Source: Pomacea canaliculata
Taxonomy: Eukaryota; Mollusca; Gastropoda; Architaenioglossa; Ampullariidae
DNA length: 64,000 nt
Direction of reading: 5' to 3'
Assembly: GCF_003073045.1 (NCBI RefSeq)
Contig: NC_037603.1
Location: 17,676,192-17,740,191, forward strand
Shown one piece after another: positions 23,813-57,100 of the stretch. The notes under the pieces were generated by a model, which saw only the letters and a list, made by a program, of their open reading frames with translations, was not told where the DNA came from and searched no databases. Made by a program: the position numbers and the translations under genes. Position 1 is the stretch's first letter. Every line of letters begins with the position of its first letter.

Positions 23813-24217
23813 CAAAACCAGTGACTTGAGCTTTTCCCCTGATATCAATTTTTTTTCCCTATGTATTTTTTTGTGCTTTTCTTATCTATTATTTATACAA
23901 AATACATTTCAGGTTCAATGAGAAAAAAAAAAAACCCATCATGGTTCACCTCGGTCAAACTTTAAAAAAAGGGGATGGGGCATTAATGGAATCCCTGGAG
24001 TTCACATGCCTGAGTGCTCTGTCAACTCGTATCCTTTCATGTTGCATACATGAGTCCATCTTCCCCAAGAACTGCAATGCCTTTTGATTTTCTTTCCATC
24101 CTGCACCATGATGCACAGCTTTTGACAACTTTGCACAGTTTCTCCTCTCACAGTTTTTCTTGTTCAGCCACACATCATGGCAGATGGCTAAGCACTGCAG
24201 GCTGGTGACACTGCAGC

Positions 24218-45416
<21,199 letters not shown>

Positions 45417-47578
45417 TTTGGCAGGTAAATCTGAAGTTTCCCTCTGAAACACAAACTTCACAATCTCTAGCAACACAAAACTCACTTTAAGTCGAAAATA
45501 CTCCTGTAAAATCCCGCAGTTTTCCTGGGTTTTCTCCGAATGGGAGGACAGCGATGAAAGTTTGCACGAAATTGAGTTCACCCAGACTTGAGCACTACTC
45601 GAGTAACAGGTGAGGGCCTCCGACCTAAAATATAGTTCCGCATCTGATCCCTTTAACTATACGATCTTTTGACAGCAGCTGGTACAGCAACTAACTCCCA
45701 GCATGAAATAAAACTCAATAATGATAAAACAAAGCAATTTATTAAGGAGACGTGAGACGAGCTAACACTTAAAGCAATCAGTACTGGCGGATGTGCGCGC
45801 ATTCACGGCACAGTTGTGACGTCACTTTTCCGCATTTGGGACAGTTGGCGCAGACGGCTAACGGCGATCGCCGTGTTGCCTCGTCAGCTCCCAAACGCCT
45901 CACACGCCGACCCTGACAATAAATTACTTAACCAGAGCTACAGTGGAGCTCGAGGAGACCATTGATGTGACACACTTGCCCTTAGATTGTATAACAACAA
46001 AGGAAAGTCGATATACAACCTTTAGGAGCCCTCCGATATCCCTGCCCCCTTCTCCTTATATGGAAATTTGCGTTATCGAATCTACGGTAGAGAAACTGTC
46101 AATCAAACTCGCAATCCCGGGACTTTTAACATTTTGGCACGTGACCAAAATAGCCGCGCCATCCGCATTAGCCAATTTTCACCGGCTTTAACAAATACGT
46201 ATTTTGTTGTTAACTATTTTCAATAACAAGAGTTTGGATAGGAACATAGAAGCAAGTCGCGTGCAAACCATTCTGTGTACACTGAAATAGCAAGTCTTTC
46301 ATGATCTGAGAAATGGTATGTACATTGCCACTTTAACAGGCAATTTATCTCAAATAACACTTTTTCCTCACACGTTTTGACTAGAATTACATTTAACAGA
46401 CCCATATTTTAAAAGTTTTGTTTTTATTTGATAACTAATCAACATGAAGTATATGTGTATAAGATGCGACAAGTTACAAACATATTTTTTAAAACAAATT
46501 TATTGTCTTCAAAGTTTATCTCAAGTTTGGCGAGAGAGGTACACGGTATGTAGATTAAATATTATGTACATAGCAAAGCTTTTCTAAACAATCAAACTAT
46601 GAATTCGATATTTATGAATGAGTTGTCTGAATCAATATTACTTACCTAACCGTGAATAGTGGATAGTAACCAGTGGAACAGCAGGAATCGGGTTTACTAT
46701 CCGAATGAAAGTACTTAAAATATGTTCATGTCCCATAACGTCTGTTAACTGATCCCTTTCGCAAGTTTAATCTTAGAGGAGAAGCTAGAGTGATTTTCTA
46801 TTTGAGAAGTGGAAAATGATTTTTTTTTTCTGCAGTTATGAGGTTCATTTGATCAACATTTCTCCATAAAGAATGAAATTTACTCTCAAAAATTAACTTA
46901 AGCGGATAAAATCATTCCACCGACCGAAAATTTTAAACTAGAAAATCTTGGAACTTTCTGTTCTCCACATAGTTTTGTTGTGTGTTTCGTATAATGTACT
47001 GTATTAAACAACAACCATCCGCTATAGCTAATAAGTAGAAAGTGTCTACAATATTTAGAAACAAGTCATTGCGGTCAAGAAAAAAAGATCCTACCTGCCG
47101 ACGATATTAACAACAGTAAGCAGCCAGTCTCACCTCAGAAAACTTGGCCACTTAGGCTTGCGAGGGTCAAGAATTTATTGATAGATTCCTGGAAAAGTGA
47201 TCTACAGATGTTAAGCAATACTTAAAGTAGTATTCTTTTAAAATTTCTCCTTTGAGGAGGGGTGGTGGGTGGTTTGTGCAGGTAGCTCAACAGCCGTACC
47301 AGTGTAGTTATTTCTAGAAGGACGCTTTGTCCTTGACCGCTCTGGCACAGTTCTGGCTTAGTTCAAAAGAGTAAGCTTGTGAAACAGTTGCACAAACAGG
47401 TGGGGTGCCAGCCGAAATACCCAAATTTAAAACTAATAATAAATAATAATTTGTACCCAAAATACATCCCTATGACATGAGCTCATGGCGTTTGCAATAA
47501 ATAAATACTAAATTACATTCAAACACTTCAGTCCTTTATCCATCCATGCGTTCCAACTGCACAACAATCGACGATAAA

Positions 47579-47601
47579 GGGGGGTGGGGGTGGGGGTGGG
47601 G
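47579..47601 (+). other. G-quadruplex-type motif
   Basis: Four G runs of 6, 5, 5 and 4, separated by single T bases, on the plus strand. This satisfies the usual four-run G-quadruplex pattern with one-base loops, the most stable class. It lies about 2.2 kb upstream of the YAP start codon. Confidence 0.9.
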
Positions 47602-48197
47602 AAGTGTCACTGTGGGGGCTGGTAAAAAAAATGGATTAAATAGGTTTAAAATATTTCAAAAAACAGGGCATAATAATAATTCCGGCCACAGGGAACTGAG
47701 AACATGGTGTAGGATCCACTGCCAAATGGCGATGTACGTCGTGGGTAATTCAACATCCAGAGTAATGGGTTTTCTTTCAGTCTGGGATTCAGCAGATGGC
47801 ATGTCTTCTGCTCTCACCATCGCGGTTGTTGTTGTTGCTGCTGTAACTTCATATAAAGACTATGATGACGACGATGACAGTGATAATACTGTCAAACTGA
47901 GAGTCCATGTAAAGCCTGGCATAACCAGTTCATGTTGGATCCAATAGCCAGGCATGATGCTAACAACCTTGCGGGCCTTTGCCCTTGTGACACCTGGACT
48001 ACACTGAACACATTGTTATCAGTGGTAGCAGTCGGTCACTACACTTTGGGTAGCTTGCGCATACCTTCAAACCACTGGCTCTTGTGGCTGCTGAGCTACT
48101 TGTAGTGTGACGGGGGAGCAGGACAGGTAGGAGCGCGGCTGGTCACCTTACATCCGGATGACTAGTACGCCGTTCACACACTGCTGAGCACAACTTA

Positions 48198-48294
48198 TCT
48201 ACAGTCACCATTGTAATACACAAAGTACATCCTGTCTACAGTCACCATTGTTATACGCAAAGAACATCCTGTCTACAGTCACCATTGTAATAAT
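48198..48294. repeat. 37-bp tandem repeat, 2.6 copies
   Basis: TCTACAGTCACCATTGT recurs at 48198, 48235 and 48272, with small changes between units. Confidence 0.93.
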
Positions 48295-49068
48295 AAAGCA
48301 AAGGAGTTACAAGGAGAATAATAAATAGCATTTAATATAGCGCATTTTTTCGCTGAGAAGAAAAGTGCTGTATAAAAAAAGGGAAATTGTTATTAGATTG
48401 CATATGAGTATTTACATATACGTTCATGTATCGGCATTTACGTGTAACTGATGTTTCTGCATGTTTACAAAACAATGTCTAATCGCGGTCGCTGTATAAT
48501 GCAGGGACTAAAATTCAATATTTTTAGTTTCAAAATATAGTTGGTCAAAATTATTGTTTGAGCAGATGTGACATTTCAGTGAACACCGCAGTCCCGAGGA
48601 GAAACAGATATAACATCTCTATTTCAAAATCCTGAAAAACGTATTGTCAGGATACATGTTTTCAGTCTTCTTCCTGTTTAGTTCTTGGCTATCGGCTTCC
48701 CTGAGGAAGCGGATGATCTCAGATAATCCTATCCTCGCGGGCATTTTTTTTAAATAGCAATCTTTCATCGGTCACTTCATATTTTTCCTCCAACAGTCAC
48801 ATAATGTTCCTTTGCCATTATGTTTCTTTTGTGCTTTAACCTCTGACCTCTCAGTTCATAACACCTTGAAGTTTTGTCTCGGCTTACCTCTCAATCAGCA
48901 TCAATCTTTTTATTCTGATCCCTTGCCTCTGCCTTCTTCTGAACTTCTTCATCCCCGAAAACTCTTCTCAAATTCCCATCAGTAGCTGCCTCGGATTGCC
49001 TCCAGAGGAGGACTGAGCTGCTTTGCGACCAACGATCTTCGAGATCGATTATAGCCTTGCTGATCATG

Positions 49069-49143
49069 ATGGTGGTGCTGGTGGTGGTGGTGGTGGTGGT
49101 GGTGGTGATGGCGATGATTGCGACAGTGTTGATGACGATGACT
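49069..49143. repeat. (GGT)n triplet tract with GAT/GAC tail
   Basis: GGT units from 49069 to about 49106, then irregular GAT and GAC triplets to 49143. The open frames across it are low-complexity (poly-His or poly-Pro on the minus strand) and are not believed to be coding. Confidence 0.9.
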
Positions 49144-50133
49144 TAAGTGGTGATACTGGTAGTCTTGTACGGTGATGTGCGCGCATGTGTGTGTAAGAGA
49201 GAGAGAGACGTTGACTTTTTTTTTTAAAAAAAAAATATTGTCCATCTCCTTGTTGACAATTCAAGGAGTTCAGTCTCAACAGTCATCTATTTCAGAGGCA
49301 TTCACGAAGATTTATGCAAGCATATTAGCATATTATCCCATACATAAGTGTGCACATACACGCGCGCATACGCACATGCACAGATACACAAAGATGACCT
49401 CTGGCTCCCTCTAGTTGGAGGTCCAAGCTCTCTCCGTGGCGGAAACAGGATGAATGTCGATTAGAACTGTCTTAAGTAGGCCCAGCCTTGTCATCAGACA
49501 GCCAGCCGCCGACACGACAGATGTCGCTTTATCTGGGCATGCGCCATGGGTTCAAAGCAGCAACAGAAACAAGACAAACCAGACAGGACAACAGACTGGG
49601 GACTGTACCCTCACCCAACCGGTCCGCTATCCCACACAGTTTCTCTCATGTCCAGATCTGCCGGTTTACACCTCAACAGTAACTGGCGACATAGGTGTGG
49701 CAACAGAATTATGTTGGAGAAAAGCAGACAGTAAAATTGTCAGGCAAATGTATGCTCCCCATAGAACAAGACAGAAACAAAAGATAAAGAACAAGAAGTG
49801 GAGATAAGATGGAAAAGTGATTGGAAAGTAAGGGTGTGTGCGTGTGGACAATTGTGACACCCAGAGGATACTCAGTTGTCCGGCAAAGACTGAAGCCAAG
49901 ATAGAAGGTGTGCAAGTGCTCATTTATTGTCACCACACACACATTTAGCCGGGTAACCAGTGTTGCCTGTCCTCTCATCTACTAGTCTACCTTTTCTTTT
50001 GATTTTATTGTCAACTTTGGTTCTACCATTTCATTTGAATTAAACGTATTCAGTAACTGAGGTTTGGCAGGAAGGAAACATGTCTATGATATTGCTTTTC
50101 ACAATCATTTAAACCAGAAGTTGCTTAGTTCTA

Positions 50134-50230
50134 AAAACAAACAAACAAACAAACAAACAAACAAACGAACGAACAAACGAACGAACAAACAAAGAAACAA
50201 ACTAAATAACAAACTAACAAGCTAACAAAC
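50134..50230. repeat. (AAAC)n microsatellite with GAAC units
   Basis: AAAC repeats interrupted by GAAC units and ending in irregular AACAAACT units; the same composition and strand as the tract at 3773-3874. Confidence 0.9.
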
Positions 50231-50366
50231 CCCGAAAACCACTAAACATTTTCTCACAAAATCATGTACAACAGCTAATAGTCTTTGTATTAATTTTCAA
50301 TACTAATACACTCATTTTATATTGGGTAATAGAAACATTAAAATAAAGATGCTCTGGATCAAAATA

Positions 50367-51113
50367 CAGAAGAACTTCATTATCCGAGCTTTTGTCTTCC
50401 GTATTCTTGCTATAACGAATGGGTTTTTAATTGCACTTTTATCCAGTTTTGAGGTTACATAACTCTATTAAAAAATACTTAGCATACAATAGAAAGAGAG
50501 TCTCATGGAAAATGTAAAAAAAAAAAAAATGTAAACAGCTTCTACTGTAGAAAAGTTTATTCCAGTGCCCTATCCTACCACTTGAATCGCAAGCTTCTGT
50601 TATAACAAATGGTGTCCTAAAATGTGGTGCGGAAAATTCATAAAAGATTTCAGAAGGCGTTTCGAATGGCCTCTAGAGAAGTGTACGAAATATTCATGTG
50701 ACATTATAAGCAGTTAGCAGATTTACCTAGGTGGGGTTGATTGTGGATGTATGGTGTGTCTCATTACTACATTATTTCAATCTTTTTCCCTGCAAGTCGT
50801 ATGATGTCGACTGCAGCCTTCGCATCTACCCACTACATTCCCTGACCTCCTATATCCACCAACAACCTCAACTTTTATTTTACACAGGATCTTATTATAA
50901 GTGTTTGTTGTTTCATATAATGCTGATATTAATGTCTCAGAGACTTGAGGTGATATCAAGTTTAAGTGCTGTTTAGGAGAGGTGGGTCAAGTGATCGGAA
51001 CATCCTGAAAGTAGGTAGGACTTATTCCCACGAGAATAATGGAAAGAGTTTTCGGTATCCAACTATGTGAACTCTATTTCCAGAAAGGATATTGGATAAC
51101 GAAGTTTTTGCTG
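50367..51113. mobile_element. 747-bp pogo-like MITE with TA flanks
   Basis: The left end reads CAGAAGAACTTCATTATCCG and the reverse complement of the right end reads CAGCAAAAACTTCGTTATCC, alike at about 17 of 20 positions with one indel. TA flanks both ends (50365-50366 and 51114-51115). The GTTATCC core is typical of pogo/Tigger termini. No transposase is visible inside, so it would be non-autonomous. Confidence 0.65.
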
Positions 51114-54100
51114 TACATGAACCAATTTAGTGTACAAATTTGTAGCAGACGAGACAGTCCTACAATAAAATTTGGTTAAGGCCATTATGAACCATCCAAA
51201 ATACTGATGTGTGAAACAAGAAAGCTTCCGGTTTAGTCACATTCTTTGTTACGGCTCGCCGAGACCAACAGAGGCTAAACGTTGGTCTCGTCAGACAGAC
51301 AGCAGTCCACCTATACAGTCCATGGAAGGATCTTACAGAATGGGACAAACGGTAAATTTGTACAGCGCTTGAACACACAAACACACACACACCCCAACAC
51401 ACACACACGCTGTTTCATTTATAAGATTTCATAGTACCTAGGAACATCAAGTGTGGGTGAGCCGTGGGTGTGAACTGAAAGTCAGCAGCAACCCTCAAGT
51501 TCCTCTTGTCTGTGGGAACCACTCCATTCGCACAGAGCTGCGCAGGTGACCTGCCCTCACTCGCCGGCGGTGGGGGGAGTGGAGAGGACGGGCGATGTGT
51601 GTGACGATGGTGAGACTGTGGGCAAACACACCAAGAAGGCGTGGTGTGAGTCACGTGACACGATCGTGCGCGCTGCGGCTTGATGCGCACGAATACTTTG
51701 TTCACACGCGCTTCGGGACTTTTCACTAACACCAATCCCTTTCTTTATCAATGAAACTGCGCAGCACTGTTTCCATCCGGCCGAAGGACGACCGACAGAG
51801 AGCGAGCACACACCCGGCTCTCGTTTCATTGTCGGCCCGGCAGCCACCCACACACTGGAGGTATGCGCAGCATGTCTCACCTCGCTACGTGTAGCCTTGA
51901 GGATGGGGGCAGGAGCTCGGCAACCTGTGCGTAAAAATATCTCTTGTTTTGTTTAAAAATAAAAAATAACCTAGAAAAATAATACCGTTGTTGAAGTTTG
52001 GACAGGTTCCACTTTGTAAATAATCAGCGAGTGCAGACACTTGTCTGAAAACAAAACTCTAAATGGTATATGTAATATAACAAACTCACATTTTTATTTA
52101 TACAAATGGCAAAAATAATATTATAATATTTAAGTACAAAAAAATCTTGGCAGATGAATAACTGCTGGCGACAATGATATTTAAAATACCGTACGAAGGT
52201 GTCATACTCTAAGTTATGGGTCATCCAAATATTTTGTTGAAACAAAATTCGTATATTCGAATACCTTAGATGTATTTAATGATATATATAGTACTGACTA
52301 CTGACATAAACTTTTATTCACTTTCATAAATATAAACACAAGGTTGGGCCTTGGCTGTGGCCCACTAATAGCGGGGTGTCAGGGTGTGGTGATGTACAGA
52401 GCTGTGAAGGACGAGTGCAGTCTGGTGTCCGCTGAAATTATTATAATATGTCAGGATGTCTCAACTCCTGTCCTCAGATTGACAAGTTTATCTACAGATT
52501 CCTTGCTGACCTTTGGCCTTCGACCAGTTTGTGGACACGTGACAGCTGTAAGTGGTCAAGATTGTGACCTGCGACAGTTCTCGCTGTGACACGTAGTTGA
52601 CTTATTGTCTTTCTCTCTCTCGTTCACAGAGCGTGTTTCTCAGCATGTGTGCCTGTGTGTTCGGACGTGCTCGTTTGAAGGTTTGAGAGGTCAGCCAGCA
52701 CTGCCTTGTAGAGTGGTTCACCTGTCAGTGGCAGTGTCCGGAGCTACCAAGCGCAGCCTTGTAGGCAAAATTCTCCACCACACCTCCAACACGCAGAGGC
52801 GCACGCACCATATTTATTCATCCTCACATACGAACGAACAAGCAAACGAAATAAAGAAATAATGGCAGAGTTACACAGGTGTTTGACTGGCTAGAAACAT
52901 GTCATTATAGGGCAGGTGTGGAAGGAGAGGAGTTGACAATCACAACTTGCCTCATTGATGGAAACTGATCGTCATTTTAATGTTGGACTGTCAGTCTTTC
53001 TTTAATGGACTCCTTTGAAAGCTAATCCATTGTTAGTTCAACTCCACAAACCTGTGCGCAGTAAATTTTAGTAACAGGTGACCTTTTTTTAGCTGAGGGT
53101 GGAAACCTAATCCTCCTGACATCTTGAAGACAGCTAACGTTTCACCACGAATATACAATTATATACTAGGTATCACCCACGAAATGCGAAACCATTGTAA
53201 GCCAAACGATAATTGATGAAAAGAGAGAAAACGACACTAAAATTTTAGGCCGTCTACAGAGATCAAGACTAAAATTAACAAATTGATGTAATTGATTTTA
53301 AGCGATATAATTGTCCACCTGAGAAACTGACCCATGATGACAAAAGGATTTATTATCACATCTTCCTGCTTGAGTATTCCCCCAGACGAGGGTTAGAATG
53401 TCCTGACAGTGGTTGCTGTTAATCCATCACCTCCACACACATGCACGGACTCACACACGCACACACGCACGCATCCACACACACACACACCGTATCACCG
53501 AAGAAACAACTGGGACGTTCCCGAGTGATTAGTTTCAGTAGACTAATAGTCTCGGAACTGCCCTCTTGAAGCTGCGACCTTCCACTTCCGGAGCGGCGCA
53601 GACACTCGGAAGCCGAGGCTTGACTGGAGTTCGGATAAGCCCGGCAACGACCGAGTGTTGCCGAATGATGGGCGCACGCGAGTGACCCACGAGATGGCGC
53701 CGCCAGTGCTGAACCACGACCCTGTAGTGGCTGTTTGTTGTTATCACACGTCGGGTTTCCTCTCTGCTCTTCCTGTTCCAGCTGCTACGACAGGCCATGA
53801 TTGTTGTGTCTGCCTGCGACAACGACAGAGGCATTGTGGGACAAAACATCGTCCATGGCAACAAGCATTACTTGATGAAGTTAAGAGCAAATTGTCACCG
53901 AAAATCCTTTTCTGTTATTTGTTCAAGTCAGAGAAAGGAGGAAAGAAAAGTGGGGAAATATAAACGCCCTGTGGTGAAAGATACTCTCAGTTAAAAGAAG
54001 ACAAATAAGGAATAAACAAATTTTTTACTTGGTGTCCGTGTCATCGAAATTATTTGCACTCTTTTGTGCGTGTGATTCAAGGTTTGTGTGTGTGTGTGTG

Positions 54101-57100
54101 CAGCAGAGAATAAAAGATATAATCAGAGATGGAGGAACCGATAATACCCTTTCACTAATGACCACGTGGCATCAAGTTAAAAATACTTCTAGATGAATGG
54201 TACAGATCCTGTCTTTTTTTTTTTTTTTTTACACACAGAGCAGTAGAGCAGGTAAACACAGGAAGCATGCTTTCGCACATCTGCAAGACCATTATAGACA
54301 AAGAGTTGGAAGCAGACATTTTCATGGTCTGTAGCCTGTAGGTTGAAGCATGAACAAAGACAACTTGTGAGCTCAGCGCATTCCAATGTTTGTTAGCCAC
54401 GTGATTACAATGCACCTGTCTCCGTCTGGTGTTGATCCTCCTCCTCCTCCTCCTCCTACCACCCCCTCGACATTTCGCCTCGTCGTACATGGTACAACTG
54501 TCACGTGTGTACACTAGTAGCCCCCTGATGACAGCAGGGTCGACAGACAAAAACCCTCTGTCAATGACTGTCCGACAGAAACTTCAACAACGCAGACTCC
54601 GTCATCAGCAAAGTCTCGTCTTATCACAAACATAATTGGAAAAAAAAAAAATCGGGATTGGTTTTCCACCCTAACCGGAATAGTGTCGTCTACGGTAGTA
54701 TCTGCTAGCAAAGGAATTTTACCCGCATGTATATCAAGAACGAGACCAAAGCACAAATTCGCTTCCGGTTCAAATATCAACGTCAAAAAGAAGAGCATAG
54801 GATGCAAACTCTCGTGTTGATGGAAGTACAAAAGCTAAAGCTTTATTAGTCGTGGAAAGAATAGGATGAGGACGTTTGTCAATAAATAAATAGTGATTAA
54901 GTAACAAATATATTGCAAGTCCATTGTTGACTTTAAAAGTTTTATCGCGGGTCCGGATATTAAATTGTTCTCCACGACCTGACAGCCTCAAGGTGAGATC
55001 GAGGCTGAGTTGGACTCGGACAGACAAGCCAACAGTCCAGATCGACATGAACATTCGCGGTGTAGACAAGATTTGCGATTGTAAACTCTTTTCCATCTGG
55101 CAATGCACATCTCCATCTGTGATTCATTCTCCTTCATCGTTGTTCTCCTAGCCTCTGAGGGCAGCACTGAATACTATATAATTGTACATTATATAATGAA
55201 CACTACTCATGCATCTACCGTCGCAAAACTCTCCTACAGTCAGCAACGACATGGATGTGAAAGACAATCATAGCCAGCTCACCACCTGACAGCTTGATGA
55301 TGGCAGTACCTGTATGTGCCAAGAATTAACCGTCAGCCCTGTTGTCCCATGCCTGGCACGAGAACCGCGCGTGACTTTCCCCACGAAGTTTTTTCGCGCC
55401 TGCGCAGACCATCTTTTAGTTTGTTCTTGACCGAGAGGATGGAGTACTTCATAAGTTAAACTTGTGAAAACGTTGACTAAAACCTCTACAGCGTGGTGAT
55501 AGAGGGAGCAGAGATGACAAGTTTGATTTTTTTTATTCATACTTTTTTTTTAAGAGTCTTAATTCTTTATTCACATTTTCATTTTTACATTTTTCTTTAT
55601 ATGTGTGTGCGCGCGAGCGTCTGCGTGTATGTTTTAACTTGTAAACTCGACAATTAAGTGTGCATAACACAAACTGGTGCTTAGCTTAGGGTTAGTGTTG
55701 AGGTGTAGGTTTTTGGTTTGTCAGATGCACTATGACATGTAAAAAAAAAAAACTCATTTTGATTGTCGTCAAGCGCTTTGAGATGTTCGCGCATGCGTAC
55801 AACAGATGAGTGCCAAAACGTGGGAAATACTGTCGCCAACCTCGGAGGTCAGTGCGCAGGGAGAGTGAGTGTCGAGTGTCGGACTGCCCGAGAAGTTCGC
55901 GTGACATGGCTGTCGGCGGTTTTCCCAGGAAGTTAAAAATATCGCCAGTGCAACTGGAGGTCAAGGTCTGAGTCACGGAAAGTCGGAAACTTTGGGAGAA
56001 AGTGCAGAATATCTACACTGGCGGGTAACCATGATGACCCCGACGCCTGGACGGTTAAAGGTTACAAGTACACAACACGCACCATAGGAGAAAAGTCGAC
56101 ATCGTCTCGTGGAGGGAAAGTTCCAGTTGTCCTATCTGCCTGTGTTATCCAACAAGAATTCTGAGAAATTATTGTCTTCTGAGATGAAATTCCACCTGTA
56201 GTTAAAATATGTGGTTGTTCAATCGATTGTTTTTCACTTTTCGGGAGGTTAATTTGTTTATGTGTAATAACAACAAATGTTTTTATTAAAAAAAGTTAAG
56301 AAATCCACCACAGTGTGCTAAAAAAAAAAATACAGTCACATGTGTCACAAACATCATTTTCTTGATGGACGGGTGGTTGAGGGAAGTAAATTGGAGTGTA
56401 AAGGATGTGAAATAAAAGCACGATTTATGATCTCTGTGGGAACAGATAAGTTAACATTCATACAGTGTTTGCCTCTCGAAACAAAAAACGGTGTGAGATA
56501 GCCGAGACAGCTAATGCCGATGTCAGCAGCTAAATATTATTTAAAATATTATAAAAATTATAAAATAAAAATATGAGCTAAATATCACCCCCTCGGCCCA
56601 ATACTTGAGATGTGATTCTTCACCAAGTAGAAAAAGAGTAGAGGAGCAGACAGAGAGATGACAAATCTTTATTTACGAAGGTGACAGAATAAGCAAAAAT
56701 TATGCTTTTCACATCGATCTAAAGAAAGGAAAACAAAATGCTACAAAACAAAGACAATAATCAAAGAACACTCAGATTTTTTTTTTTTTTTTTGGTGGGG
56801 AACACTGACTTGCATAAGTTGAATGTGATTTATACGATTGTAAAGTTTATCTTATTCTGAATATCACATAATTTCTTGTGATTATGATTACTGGGGTTAT
56901 CTTTTTATAATATTTTAAATGAGTTTTGTTTCTTATTAAGAATTGCTTTGTCGTTTAACATTGATAATAAAGGATGTCTATGAAAGTTGTTAGAGGCAAT
57001 GACGATAAGCATAATGTATATATAAATATTAAAATTAGAAATATTTTACAGCTTGTACAAACACAACGGTTCTTTATAAGAAAATGCTGAATATAAATAC

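Larger units (their letters stand above)
17704..24217 (-). other. Probable long YAP 3' UTR and convergent spacer
   Basis: About 6.5 kb without recognisable coding exons, between the ZNHIT1 poly(A) signal and the YAP stop codon. A minus-strand AATAAA (TTTATT on the plus strand) at 18053-18058 would give YAP a 3' UTR of about 6.2 kb; shorter ends are possible, since other A/T-rich hexamers occur. The tract contains A runs, a nine-G run at 18238-18247, a 28-bp perfect palindrome, a tRNA-like segment and a 69-bp tandem duplication. That it is transcribed as UTR is inference from orientation and lack of other genes. Confidence 0.4.

Noticed and set aside
45417..45581. In-frame upstream ATG extending YAP by 55 residues
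   Set aside because: The extension resembles no YAP protein, contains an acceptor-like TTTCAG, and TEAD-binding similarity starts at the internal Met with good start context.
48979..49279. Minus-strand frames with His and Pro runs
   Set aside because: They are translations of the (GGT)n triplet tract and carry no other signal.
51415..51880. Overlapping minus-strand open frames of 106 and 107 codons
   Set aside because: They overlap in different frames in a CpG-rich patch, where stops are rare, and show no recognisable domain.
53535..53963. Open frames on both strands of about 100 codons
   Set aside because: Open in both directions because of high GC content; no homology recognised and no consistent splice pattern.
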